Part shown: piece by piece, positions 19,256 through 27,812 of the stretch | Layout: every line of letters starts with the position of its first letter | Position numbering within the stretch: the first letter of the stretch is position 1 | Origin: Desulfobacteraceae bacterium | GTDB lineage: Bacteria > Desulfobacterota > Desulfobacteria > Desulfobacterales > Desulfosalsimonadaceae | Direction of reading: 5' to 3' | Length of the DNA: 36,582 nt | Assembly: GCA_003597945.1 (NCBI GenBank) | Contig: QZJS01000092.1 | Location: 1 to 36,582, forward strand | Program-made: the position numbers and the translations under genes | The notes under the pieces: generated by a model | The model's database searches: none | What the model was told of the DNA's origin: nothing | The model's input: only the letters and a program-made list of their open reading frames with translations

Positions 19256-21940
19256 GTGACCTCTGAAAACCGGTCAAACACAGATAGCGCTCAAACCCTC
19301 ACCGTGATTACCACGCACATCAATGCTGATTTTGATGCGGTGGGATCGCTGCTGGCGGCCCATAAGCTTTATCCGGGATCTCATGTGGTTTTTCCCGGGT
19401 TCCATGAAAAAAGCGCCAGGAATTTTTTTGTCCAGTCCATGGCATACCTGTTTAATATGATTGATATCAAGAATTTGGACATATCAAAAGTTAAAAGACT
19501 TGTGGTGGTGGACACCAAACAGGCCGGCCGGATCGGAGACCTGGCCGCCATCATTGGCAACCCCGATGTGGAAATACATCTCTACGATCACCATCCGGCC
19601 CTGCCAACCGATATTGCCGGGGATTATGAAATCACCCGGGCCACCGGCGCCAATGTCACCCTTCTGGCCGAAATCATCAGGGAAAAGGGCCTCGATATCA
19701 CACCGGAAGAAGCCACCATCATGTGTTTAGGTATTTACGAGGATACGGGGGCGTTCACGTTTCCATCCACCACGGAAAGTGATTTTTTCGCCGCGGGTTT
19801 TCTGGTTTCAAAAGGCGCCAATCTCTATACCATATCCAACCTGATGTCTAAGGAAATGGATCCCCGCCAGATCAATCTCCTCAATGAACTGATCAATGCT
19901 GCCGAACATCACAGCATCAACGGCATGGATGTGGTGATCACCAGCGTGAGTTGCGACGAATATATTCACGATCTGGCGTTTCTGGTCCAGAAAATGATGA
20001 AAATAGATAATTTGAACGCGGTATTCGCCCTCGCCCTGATGAAAAACAAAATATACTTGGCGGCCCGCAGCAACACCCCGCTGGTGGATGCCGGCGCCAT
20101 TGCCAGGGAGATGGGCGGCGGCGGTCACGGATTCGCGGCCGCCGCCACCATCCGGGATAATACCATGGCCCAGGCCGAGCAACGCCTGGTGGAAATTCTT
20201 CACCGGCATGTCAGCGCCAAACAGTGTGCACAAGAAATCATGACATCGCCGGCCATCCATGCCGACGAAGGCATTTCCTGCCGGGATGCCCAGAAACTGC
20301 TCTCCCGATACAATATCAACGCGCTGGTGGTGACCCGCATGTCAGACGGCAAAGACCGACTCGCGGGATACATTTCCCGGCAGGTCATTGAAAAAGCCCT
20401 GTATCACGATCTGGATACCGTCCCCATCAAAGAGTATATGACCAGCGAGATCGCCACCGTGGGCCCGGACGCCGGGATCGGCGAAATCCAGGAAAAAATC
20501 ATCGACAACAAACAGCGGGTCCTGCCGGTCATGGAAAATGACCGGATCATCGGGGTAATCACCCGGACGGACCTGCTCAATGTTCTGGTTCAGGAATCCC
20601 GGGAAAAAACCGCCATGGCCATGGATCCGCTGCAGGATCCCGTTCTTCCCCGGACCAAAAACATCATTTCCTTCATGAAGGAACGCCTGTCGGACCGGGT
20701 TCTCGCCTTGTTGCGGAATGTGGGGGAAGTGGCCCATGAAATGGGGTTTTCAGCATATCTGATCGGCGGTTTTGTAAGAGATCTTTTTTTGTATCGCCAC
20801 AATGAAGACATGGATATCGTCATTGAGGGAGACGGCATTGCCTTTGCCCGGGAATTCGCCCGGCGGTCCGACGCCCGGATCAACACCTACGACAAGTTCG
20901 GCACTGCGGTGATCATTTTCCCCGACGCTTACAAAATTGATGTGGCATCGGCGCGCATGGAATATTATTCCTTTCCGGCGGCCCTGCCCACGGTGGAGAT
21001 GAGTTCCATCAAACTGGATCTGTTCCGGCGGGATTTTACCATCAACACCCTGGCCGTTTCACTCAATCCGGCCGGATTCGGAAAACTCATCGATTTTTTC
21101 GGGGCCCAGCGCGACATCAAGGAAAAGGTCATCCGGGTCCTTCACAATTTGAGTTTTGTGGAAGATCCCACTCGGGTATTTCGGGCCATCCGCTTTGAAC
21201 AGCGGTTCGGTTTTAAAATCGGCAAACTCACCTCCAGCCTGATCAACAACGCCGTGAAAATGGATTTTTTCAAGCGGCTTTCCGGCAAACGTGTTTTCGC
21301 CGAACTCCGCCACATTCTGGAAGAAGACAATCCCGTACCGGCCCTGTCCCGGCTCAATGAATATGATCTGCTCAAGACCATCGACCCGTCCATCCAACAT
21401 ACCCCTAAAATGATGACCCATTTCAATGCCGCACGCAAGGTCCTGGCATGGTACGATCTGCTCTTTGCCTCGGAAACCTGCAATAAATGGACGGTCTATC
21501 TAATGATCCTGATCCGGCACGCGGGCGAGGAAAATGCCGAGGCCATCTGCCGTCGCTTTGAACTTGCGCCCAAACACCAGAAGATTTTCATCCGGGATCG
21601 AAGAGTCGCCGAGGAATGTCTCGCGCGTCTCCACAGAAGCGGCGGACTGCAAAACCATCTGCTTTATCGTGCGCTCAAAGATTTCCGCATCGAGCTGATC
21701 CTGTACATGATGGCGCTGACCCCGAATGAAAAAATCGTCAAAGCCATCTCCTTTTTTGTAACGGATTTACGACATACACGTCTTTCCGTGAGCGGAAAAG
21801 ATTTGCAGGCACTGGGTCTTTCTCCTTCTCCTTCGTTCGGCCGCATCCTTTCGGCGGTCATGGATGCCAAGCTCAACGGCGAACTCAAAACCTGTCAGGA
21901 CGAACTGGATTATCTTACCAATTATGTGGCCGGCATTTAA
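19256..21940 (+). CDS. DHH-CBS-CBS-poly(A)/tRNA nucleotidyltransferase fusion
   Basis: This is an 894-residue fusion. Residues 10-320 form a DHH/DHHA1 phosphoesterase module (HINADFDAV near 22-29, DHH at 111-113, GGGGHGFAAA at 287-296). Two CBS domains follow (about 325-450). The C-terminal half is a class II nucleotidyltransferase with GGFVRD (504-509), metal-binding Asp518 and Asp520 in EDMDIV, and RRDFTINTLA (591-600), then the helical tRNA-binding part. Related long fusions are known in Deltaproteobacteria, Aquifex and cyanobacteria, where CCA addition may be split into CC-adding and A-adding enzymes. Which activity this one has cannot be read here. The start is a GTG with a weak ribosome site. 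It heads a five-gene plus-strand run. Confidence 0.9.
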   Translation: MTSENRSNTDSAQTLTVITTHINADFDAVGSLLAAHKLYPGSHVVFPGFHEKSARNFFVQSMAYLFNMIDIKNLDISKVKRLVVVDTKQAGRIGDLAAIIGNPDVEIHLYDHHPALPTDIAGDYEITRATGANVTLLAEIIREKGLDITPEEATIMCLGIYEDTGAFTFPSTTESDFFAAGFLVSKGANLYTISNLMSKEMDPRQINLLNELINAAEHHSINGMDVVITSVSCDEYIHDLAFLVQKMMKIDNLNAVFALALMKNKIYLAARSNTPLVDAGAIAREMGGGGHGFAAAATIRDNTMAQAEQRLVEILHRHVSAKQCAQEIMTSPAIHADEGISCRDAQKLLSRYNINALVVTRMSDGKDRLAGYISRQVIEKALYHDLDTVPIKEYMTSEIATVGPDAGIGEIQEKIIDNKQRVLPVMENDRIIGVITRTDLLNVLVQESREKTAMAMDPLQDPVLPRTKNIISFMKERLSDRVLALLRNVGEVAHEMGFSAYLIGGFVRDLFLYRHNEDMDIVIEGDGIAFAREFARRSDARINTYDKFGTAVIIFPDAYKIDVASARMEYYSFPAALPTVEMSSIKLDLFRRDFTINTLAVSLNPAGFGKLIDFFGAQRDIKEKVIRVLHNLSFVEDPTRVFRAIRFEQRFGFKIGKLTSSLINNAVKMDFFKRLSGKRVFAELRHILEEDNPVPALSRLNEYDLLKTIDPSIQHTPKMMTHFNAARKVLAWYDLLFASETCNKWTVYLMILIRHAGEENAEAICRRFELAPKHQKIFIRDRRVAEECLARLHRSGGLQNHLLYRALKDFRIELILYMMALTPNEKIVKAISFFVTDLRHTRLSVSGKDLQALGLSPSPSFGRILSAVMDAKLNGELKTCQDELDYLTNYVAGI

Positions 21941-22601
21941 CATTATCGATCTTTTGATCATTATCATTCCCCTGCTCGTGGCCGTGACCTTTCATGAGGT
22001 GGCCCACGGTTACGCGGCTCTTATCATGGGAGATCCCACCGCCAAGCAAGCCGGCAGGCTCAGCCTGAACCCGGTGCCGCATCTCGATATTTTCGGCTCA
22101 CTGATTCTCCCCCTGATCCTGAAACTTTCCGGATCTCCCATGATTTTCGGATATGCCAAGCCGGTTCCGGTCAATTTCGCCAATCTCCGCCCCCTCCGGG
22201 CCGGCACCATTGCCGTTTCCGTCGCGGGCGTGGTTACCAATTTCCTTCTGGCTGTCATCTCGGCCGGGGTGTTCCGGCTGATGCTGGCCACCGCCTCTTT
22301 CTGGCAGAACGGTTTCTGGGAACCCTCCTTTATGGTTATTTCAAGATTGTTAATCTACAGCGTGATCATCAATATCGTGCTGGCCTGTTTCAACCTGATT
22401 CCCATCCCGCCCTTAGATGGCGGCCGGATTGCAACCGCCCTGCTGCCGGCCGGCATGCAGCGAAAATTCGTCAAAATCGAGCCCCTCGGCATGATCATCC
22501 TGCTGGTGCTGCTCTTTACAAAATCACTTGACCTTTTGTTTTCTTTTTTTATAACCCCGTTGATCACCCTGTTGCTGGGCGTAAACCTGATGCCCGGCTG
22601 A
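21924..22601 (+). CDS. Site-2-protease-family zinc metalloprotease (M50)
   Basis: This is a membrane-embedded metalloprotease of the short M50B group, 225 residues from the ATG at 21924. The zinc motif HEVAH (HExxH) lies in the first helix segment at about residues 22-26, and the second zinc site appears as PIPPLDGGR near 160-168. Five to six hydrophobic segments span the protein. The chosen start overlaps the previous gene by 17 nt; an earlier start would run further back inside it with non-hydrophobic sequence. It lacks a PDZ domain, unlike RseP. Linkage to trpS and scpAB is a common arrangement in this phylum; the substrate is unknown. Confidence 0.9.
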   Translation: MWPAFNIIDLLIIIIPLLVAVTFHEVAHGYAALIMGDPTAKQAGRLSLNPVPHLDIFGSLILPLILKLSGSPMIFGYAKPVPVNFANLRPLRAGTIAVSVAGVVTNFLLAVISAGVFRLMLATASFWQNGFWEPSFMVISRLLIYSVIINIVLACFNLIPIPPLDGGRIATALLPAGMQRKFVKIEPLGMIILLVLLFTKSLDLLFSFFITPLITLLLGVNLMPG

Positions 22602-22641
22602 TATTTAAAACCCGCCGCTGTCTGCGGCAAGGAGAAGATAA

Positions 22642-23631
22642 ATGACCGGGAAAAAAAGAATTGTCAGCGGCATGCGCCCCACCGGAGCGCTTCACCTGGG
22701 AAATTACCACGGCGCTCTGGCAAACTGGATCACCATGCAAAACGACTACGACTGTTTTTTCTTTGTGGCGGACTGGCACGCCCTGACCAGCGATTATGAA
22801 AACCCGGCCCATATCCCGGCCTTTACCCGGCAGATGATCGTCGACTGGCTCAGCGCGGGTTTGTCACCGGAAAAGTGTACGCTCTTTGTCCAGTCCCATA
22901 TTAAAGAGCACGCCGAGCTGTTCCTGCTTCTGTCCATGATCACCCCCGTGCCCTGGCTGGAGCGGAATCCGACCTACAAGGAACAGATCGAAGCGCTCAA
23001 CAACAAGGACCTGTCCACCCTCGGCTTTCTGGGGTATCCCGTTTTACAGGCCGCCGACATTATTATTTACAAGGCCGAAGGCGTTCCCGTGGGCATCGAC
23101 CAGGCTCCGCATATTGAAATTACCCGGGAGATCGCCCGGCGGTTCAACCATCTGTTTGGCCCCGTCTTCCCCGAACCGGCCACCATCCTGACCCAGACAT
23201 CAAAAATTCTCGGTCTGGACCGCCGGAAAATGAGCAAAAGTTATCAAAACGCCATTTTCCTTTCAGACACGCCCGAAGACATTTCCGCCCGGGTGGCCAT
23301 GATGATCACGGACCCCCAGCGCATGCGCAGATCCGATCCCGGAAACCCTGATATCTGTAATGTTTTTGAATTTCATAAAATCTATTCCGATGCCGAAATG
23401 GTTGCCACAGTCAACGCCGATTGCCGAACCGCCGGCATCGGCTGCGTTGAATGCAAGAAACTGATGGCCAAAGGCCTGATCCATGCTCTGGCGCCCATCC
23501 GGGAAAAAAATCAGTATTATAGCGACCATCCCGAGCAGGTGGATGCAGTCATCGTTGCGGGCCGGGAAAAAGCCGGCCGCGTGGCCGCCGAGACTCTGGC
23601 CCAGGTGCGGGCCGCCGTCAGACTCGACTGA
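22642..23631 (+). CDS. trpS: Tryptophanyl-tRNA synthetase
   Basis: This class I synthetase charges tRNA-Trp. It has 329 residues, the family's usual size. The HIGH-type motif is in SGMRPTGALHLGNYHG (about 8-23) and the KMSKS loop in RRKMSKSYQNA (about 195-205). The start has a strong Shine-Dalgarno (AAGGAG, 7 nt upstream). It lies 40 nt after the M50 protease gene and 10 nt before scpA, so it is probably in the same transcript. Confidence 0.96.
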   Translation: MTGKKRIVSGMRPTGALHLGNYHGALANWITMQNDYDCFFFVADWHALTSDYENPAHIPAFTRQMIVDWLSAGLSPEKCTLFVQSHIKEHAELFLLLSMITPVPWLERNPTYKEQIEALNNKDLSTLGFLGYPVLQAADIIIYKAEGVPVGIDQAPHIEITREIARRFNHLFGPVFPEPATILTQTSKILGLDRRKMSKSYQNAIFLSDTPEDISARVAMMITDPQRMRRSDPGNPDICNVFEFHKIYSDAEMVATVNADCRTAGIGCVECKKLMAKGLIHALAPIREKNQYYSDHPEQVDAVIVAGREKAGRVAAETLAQVRAAVRLD

Positions 23632-23641
23632 TGACACCGTA

Positions 23642-24361
23642 ATGGAAAACCGGCCGTATGAAATAAAACTGGAAAACATTTTCGAAGGTCCCATGGACCT
23701 GCTGGTCCATCTCATCAAAAAAAACGAGGTGGACATATACGATATCCCCATTTCCCTGATCACCGAGCAGTTCCTGGCCTACCTGGAGTGGATGCAGTCG
23801 CTGTCCATGGAGGTGGCGGGTGACTTTCTGGTCATGGCCGCCACCCTTGTCCAGATCAAGTCCAGGATGCTGCTGCCCGACCCCGCGGCCGACGGTTCAG
23901 AAGACGAAGACGATCCCCGCATGGCCATTGCCGGGCCGCTGCTGGAATATCTGAAGATGAAATCCATCGCCGAACAACTGGGCCGGCGGCCGGTGCTGAA
24001 TGCGGATGTCTTTGCCCGGCCCGCGGATCAGAACCTGTTTCCGGCCGATCCCGGAGACGCATTGGTACGGGCCGATATTTTTGAACTGATCCAGGCATAT
24101 CATCGTCTGATGGAACGATCGTCGGGCCACAACGGCATCCAGATCACCCCGGAACGCGTCTCCATCAAGGAACGGATGACGGAAATCATCGCCGTCATCG
24201 AGAAAAAGGGGACCCTCGCCTTCCGGGAACTGCTGAGCGAACGGCCGGAAAAAATCGACATCGTCGTCACTTTTCTGGCCATGCTGGAAATGGTAAGGCT
24301 CAATCTCATTCACGTGATTCAGGGCGACAATATCGGCGAATTGCGGCTGTTCTACAGGTGA
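23642..24361 (+). CDS. scpA: Segregation and condensation protein A (kleisin)
   Basis: ScpA bridges the SMC heads in the bacterial condensin that organises and separates chromosomes. The 239 residues begin with the family's N-terminal helical region (FEGPMDLLVHLIKKNEVDIY, about 13-32) and end in the winged-helix part (about 180-239) that touches the SMC cap. I chose the ATG at 23642, 10 nt after trpS; the open frame runs back inside trpS, but the conserved sequence begins here. scpB follows after 122 nt. SMC itself is not in the window. Confidence 0.94.
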   Translation: MENRPYEIKLENIFEGPMDLLVHLIKKNEVDIYDIPISLITEQFLAYLEWMQSLSMEVAGDFLVMAATLVQIKSRMLLPDPAADGSEDEDDPRMAIAGPLLEYLKMKSIAEQLGRRPVLNADVFARPADQNLFPADPGDALVRADIFELIQAYHRLMERSSGHNGIQITPERVSIKERMTEIIAVIEKKGTLAFRELLSERPEKIDIVVTFLAMLEMVRLNLIHVIQGDNIGELRLFYR

Positions 24362-24483
24362 GCCCCGTTTATTCAAGAAGGACCGAAAGCATCGGGAGCA
24401 AAACAGTGAACGCGTCAAAAACGAGGCGACACAGCGTTTTTTTGGAACCGACACAAATAACCTGACCGCCGGATTTAAGTTGG

Positions 24484-25023
24484 ATGGAGAACCTGAAATC
24501 GATCGCGGAATGCCTGTTGTTTGCGGCGGATATGCCGCTGACCATGGACCATTTCAAAAAGGCCTTGCCCGAAGCCGATCCCACAGCTATCCGGCAAGCC
24601 CTTGCGGACCTGGTCCAGGAGCATGCAGCCAGAAACGGCGGTTTTCTACTGTGTGAAGTGGCGGGCGGATACCAGTTCCGGACCCGGCCGGAATACGCCC
24701 AATGGATCCGGCAACTGTTCCAGCAGACCCCGCCCAAACTCAGCCAGGCCGCCATGGAAACCCTTGCCATCATTGCCTACCGCCAGCCGGTGCTGCGCAG
24801 TGAAATCGAACAGATCCGGGGCGTCAATTCCGGCAACACCATTAAAATCCTTCTGGAACGACGGCTCATCCGGGTCCTGGGCCGCCGGGAAATCCCGGGC
24901 CGGCCCCTGGTGTATGCTACCACCCGAAAATTTTTAGAAACTTTCGACCTCAAAGACCTCAAGGATCTGCCCACGCCAACGGAGATCGAAGATCCGGCAT
25001 TCGGGTCCCCCGGCCCGGAATAG
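24484..25023 (+). CDS. scpB: Segregation and condensation protein B
   Basis: ScpB is the small accessory subunit of SMC-ScpAB; two copies bind the middle of ScpA. The 179 residues contain two winged-helix domains, with the very conserved LSQAAMETLAIIAYRQPV (about 84-101) and the IRGVNSGNTIKILLERRLI segment. Length is normal. The 122-nt gap before it holds a weak AAAAACG/CGTTTTT hairpin (about 24417-24441) that could partly attenuate the transcript. It is the last protein gene before tRNA-Val and the island. Confidence 0.94.
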   Translation: MENLKSIAECLLFAADMPLTMDHFKKALPEADPTAIRQALADLVQEHAARNGGFLLCEVAGGYQFRTRPEYAQWIRQLFQQTPPKLSQAAMETLAIIAYRQPVLRSEIEQIRGVNSGNTIKILLERRLIRVLGRREIPGRPLVYATTRKFLETFDLKDLKDLPTPTEIEDPAFGSPGPE

Positions 25024-25033
25024 AAAATTGTGC

Positions 25034-25062
25034 TTGACTTACCCGGCACGTCCCATTAAACA
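25034..25062 (+). promoter_or_regulatory. Candidate promoter of tRNA-Val
   Basis: TTGACT (25034-25039) and TAAACA (25057-25062) are separated by 17 nt and end 13 nt before the tRNA. The -35 is good (5 of 6) and the -10 is weak (3 of 6). It allows the tRNA to be transcribed separately from scpB. Confidence 0.45.
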
Positions 25063-25075
25063 AAATAGAAATCAT

Positions 25076-25150
25076 GGGCGGTTAACTCAGCGGGAGAGTG
25101 CTACCTTCACACGGTAGAAGTCGGAGGTTCAAATCCTCTACCGCCCACCA
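25076..25150 (+). tRNA. tRNA-Val(CAC), CCA encoded
   Basis: A full cloverleaf can be drawn. The acceptor stem is GGGCGGT (25076-25082) with ACCGCCC (25140-25146), the D-arm ACTC/GAGT, the anticodon stem CTACC/GGTAG with loop TTCACAC, and the T-loop TTCAAAT. The middle of the anticodon loop reads CAC, decoding GUG valine. Discriminator A (25147) and CCA (25148-25150) are encoded. The next gene is an integrase aimed at it, so its 3' end is the probable integration site of the island. Confidence 0.95.
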
Positions 25151-25161
25151 TGAAAAAAACA

Positions 25162-25202
25162 GGGGTTTACAAGAATTTGTTCTTGTAAGCCCTTTATTTT
25201 TA
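25162..25202. terminator. Strong bidirectional terminator between tRNA-Val and integrase
   Basis: A 9-bp perfect stem TTACAAGAA / TTCTTGTAA is extended by one T-G wobble and GGG/CCC, with a 4-nt loop (TTTG). On the plus strand it is followed by TTTATTTTT. On the minus strand it is followed by CTGTTTTTTT. It can therefore end both the tRNA transcript and the integrase transcript. Confidence 0.85.
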
Positions 25203-25250
25203 AATAAGCGCTGCATTTTTTCTGCATACTTTGTTAAATAATGCACGTTT

Positions 25251-26381
25251 TCACTTGTCGCCATTTCCAGTTTTTTTCTTCTTTGTGACCGTTTTGTGAC
25301 CGGTAGGGTTCAGGACGGCATCTTCAAATCGTTTTGCCGCCTCCGGGTTCACCTTCTTCATCAGGTGAGCATAAACGTTTAATGTCACTGTCGGGGATGA
25401 ATGACCCATCTGTGTTTGGATATATTTCAAATTTTCGCTCTGGTCGATCATGAGGCTGACTTTGCTGTGTCGCAGATCATGGAAACGGATTTCCTTAATC
25501 CCGGCTTTCTTTAATGCCGGGAAGAAATGCCGGGCTCTCATATTACTGTGGTTCATCGGACCCCCGGCCTCATTCGGAAAGATCAGGTTCATCTTATTCG
25601 GCGGGCATGCCAGTTTCCACACCTTCAAATCTTTGATCATGGACGGCCCCAGGTCAATGCAGCGCTTCGATGTTTTGGTTTTCACGTCGTACCATCGGCC
25701 ATTATTGAAAGTCCTGTTAATGGCGACCTGGCTGTTTTTCCAGTCAATGTCGGACCACTTCAACCCGATCAGTTCGCCCTGGCGGCACCCGGTCATGATG
25801 GCCAGTTTAAAAAATGTCTTATATTTTTGATCAAGGACGGCTCCCAGGAAAGATTTGATCTCTACCGGATTCAAGACACTGATTTTTTCATCCTGTTCAT
25901 CGCCTTGGCTTTTGGGCCTTTCAGCATCCCGGACCGGATTTGAGTCAATGTATCTGTGGCGGACGGCATAAGCCATAATTTGACCCAATGTCACCAGAAT
26001 TTTCCGCAAGGTCAGAATATGCATCCCCTCTGCCTGTCGATCCCGGATGAATTTTTCCACTTCGGTCACGGTGATCTTGTCAACGCGGATATCATCCAGA
26101 TCAGAAAAATGGTTCTGGGTATGGCCTTTATAAACAGACCATGTTGAATGCCGAAGGTTTGGTTTCTTGCTATCAATCCAGTCCTGGGCCAGCTTTTTGA
26201 AAAGAGGGATATTTTTCCCAGGAATATAATTTCCTTTTTCAAGCTTGGCCTCAATCTCCCTTAATTCGGTTTTAGCTGTCTTTAATGTCGTGCCTTCCGG
26301 CAATGTCTTTCGGACCCGTTCACCTTTGTTGTCGTAATAGTCCAGAACATACCTGTTGCGTCTTTTCGTGACCGTGGCCAT
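25251..26381 (-). CDS. Phage-type tyrosine integrase
   Basis: This is a site-specific recombinase that inserts and excises the island, 376 residues. It has an N-terminal arm-type DNA-binding region (about 1-55), a SAM-like core-binding domain (about 58-150) and the catalytic domain. The catalytic set is complete: Arg200 in TGCRQGEL, Lys near 234-238, His301 and Arg304 in HDLRH, His327 in GHSS, and nucleophile Tyr337 in NVYAHL. The C-terminus is a Lys-rich tail. The start has AAGGGAG 8 nt upstream. It ends about 100 nt from the tRNA 3' end, the classic arrangement of tRNA-targeting integrases. Confidence 0.94.
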   Translation of the reverse strand: MATVTKRRNRYVLDYYDNKGERVRKTLPEGTTLKTAKTELREIEAKLEKGNYIPGKNIPLFKKLAQDWIDSKKPNLRHSTWSVYKGHTQNHFSDLDDIRVDKITVTEVEKFIRDRQAEGMHILTLRKILVTLGQIMAYAVRHRYIDSNPVRDAERPKSQGDEQDEKISVLNPVEIKSFLGAVLDQKYKTFFKLAIMTGCRQGELIGLKWSDIDWKNSQVAINRTFNNGRWYDVKTKTSKRCIDLGPSMIKDLKVWKLACPPNKMNLIFPNEAGGPMNHSNMRARHFFPALKKAGIKEIRFHDLRHSKVSLMIDQSENLKYIQTQMGHSSPTVTLNVYAHLMKKVNPEAAKRFEDAVLNPTGHKTVTKKKKTGNGDK

Positions 26382-26452
26382 GGTGTTTCTCCCTTGTCTC
26401 AGTATAGCTCGTTGAAACTTCGGCTCTTAATAAATTTCTGATTCATCAAAGA

Positions 26453-26692
26453 TTAATCCTCTAAAACTTCCCACTCTGCTAGGGCAGCTATTTCTCGGCC
26501 AAGCATCTCAATATTAACATCAAAGTTTTTCACAACTTTTTCATTAAGATCGACAACATGATATTCACCTAAATTTTTTAGATCCGTCCTGCGAGACTTA
26601 AACAATTTTTCTCCATTTTTATTGAGCTTGCGATTGATTCTTTGCGTCAATGCCCTGATGCTCACCGGAATCTTGTTATTTTTTTCCGCCAT
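26453..26692 (-). CDS. Small conserved protein of unknown function
   Basis: This is a 79-residue charged protein with a basic N-terminal half (SIRALTQRINRKLNKNG) and an acidic C-terminal half (GREIAALAEWEVLED). From memory, proteins with the pattern SxRALxQRINRKL...YHVVDLN occur widely next to integrases and in mobile regions, but I know no assigned function. It lies 71 nt upstream of the integrase on the same strand, and has AAGGGAG upstream of its ATG, so it may be co-transcribed with the integrase and help control it. A toxin-antitoxin role is possible but I see no partner. Confidence 0.6.
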   Translation of the reverse strand: MAEKNNKIPVSIRALTQRINRKLNKNGEKLFKSRRTDLKNLGEYHVVDLNEKVVKNFDVNIEMLGREIAALAEWEVLED

Positions 26693-27104
26693 GGGTTATC
26701 CTGCTCCCTTGTAGCTATATGATATGAATTTTATGATAAACAATAATCAATCCAAGAAAATAAGTCAATGAGTTTTTAAGAATATGAGAAATATCGGCTA
26801 AGAGACTATTAGAAATCGCATGCTTGCCGAAATCTTATTCGATACTCAGATTAAGATTGACTTCAACTCATCTTTTTTTTAAGCTCATGCTTATTACTGA
26901 AAAAAAGTTTCCCCGATATATGGAACTCGTTGAAGATCTTCGTGTGGTAAATAGTCGACTGATTCAGTATAGGCAAAAGCCAAATGAACTTCTAACTGGA
27001 AAATAGAAAAGGCCCAACACAACTGATAAGCGGACCGCTTATCGCCGCCGGATTCTTCGCTATTGGCATTGAGATGACATCAACCAAAATCAAGGAGAAA
27101 TGCA
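26693..27104. other. AT-rich intergenic stretch with a possible gene remnant
   Basis: This is a 412-nt gap between the minus-strand integrase unit and the plus-strand cargo. A plus-strand frame of 39 codons (26887-27006, starting MLITEKKFPRYMELVEDLRV) has no ribosome site and may be the tail of a lost gene. Just after its stop lie GCCCAAC (27012-27018) and a perfect 9-bp inverted repeat GATAAGCGG-A-CCGCTTATC (27025-27043). No T-run follows, so it is not a simple terminator. For the minus strand, TTGGAT-16-TAAAAT near 26725-26752 could be the promoter of the 79-residue gene. Confidence 0.35.
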
Positions 27105-27812
27105 ATGTCAAAATCCATTCATCACTTCAAGAGAAAATACCTATCGGCCTTTCAATATATCTGGATAATCCTTCCATTGTTGTTTGCTCTGTGTTCCTCT
27201 CCTGCCATAAGTGACGAGACAAAGCCCAAAGAGGAACTAAAAGAGCGTAAATTATTTATCGATAAAGCGATGGATGAGATGCAGGCTAAAAGAAAAAAAG
27301 TAAATGAAAAAGATAAAAAAATAATAAAAAATACCGCAGCACTGATGAGTGTTACAACTATTAAACCATTTGGGGACTGGGATTTCTATTATGTTGAGGG
27401 CGGAAGTATCAAATGGGCTCCTAACAAAGGACAGAATTTTGATCCTGTTGAGGTTCCTAAAGGTTTCGTTACTGATTTAGCTAGCATTCCTAGAGTGTTT
27501 TGGTCACTGCTTAAACCTGAGGGGCGCTATGCATACGCCGCTGTTGTGCATGATTATCTCTATTGGGACCAATCCCGGTCTAGAGAGGAAGCAGACTTGA
27601 TTCTTAAATTTGCGATGGAAGATTCTAAAGTCCAACCAATTACCATAGAAACTATTTATCTAGCTGTTAAGGAATTTGGTCAAACAGCCTGGGCCAACAA
27701 TGCTAAAATGAAAGAAGCTGGAGAACATCGCATTTTGAAGAAATTTCCGTCAGATTTCACTACTAGCTGGGAGGAATGGAAAAGCCAGCCTGGAGTCTTC
27801 GCAGATGAGTGA
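27105..27812 (+). CDS. Exported DUF1353-family protein
   Basis: This is a 235-residue protein with an N-terminal signal peptide (basic HHFKRK, hydrophobic 17-36, then SDE). A Lys/Glu-rich helix follows (40-80), then the DUF1353 domain: GFVTDLASIPRVFW (120-133), a Tyr-rich middle and HDYLYW (149-154). The DUF1353 family occurs in phages and bacteria and has no firm biochemical role; the conserved Asp and His residues hint at an enzyme or metal site. The start has AAGGAG 7 nt upstream. The exported form is less usual than the bare domain found in phages. Codon use is AT-rich, unlike the core genes. Confidence 0.75.
   Translation: MSKSIHHFKRKYLSAFQYIWIILPLLFALCSSPAISDETKPKEELKERKLFIDKAMDEMQAKRKKVNEKDKKIIKNTAALMSVTTIKPFGDWDFYYVEGGSIKWAPNKGQNFDPVEVPKGFVTDLASIPRVFWSLLKPEGRYAYAAVVHDYLYWDQSRSREEADLILKFAMEDSKVQPITIETIYLAVKEFGQTAWANNAKMKEAGEHRILKKFPSDFTTSWEEWKSQPGVFADE

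Noticed and set aside
25082..25264. Minus-strand reading frame across tRNA-Val ending in a Leu/Pro-rich tail
   Set aside because: Its C-terminal part is just the antisense of the tRNA. This is a classic false gene, and it also runs through the terminator.
26453..26692. Toxin-antitoxin reading of the 79-residue protein
   Set aside because: No second small gene is adjacent and the sequence shows no known toxin or antitoxin motif.
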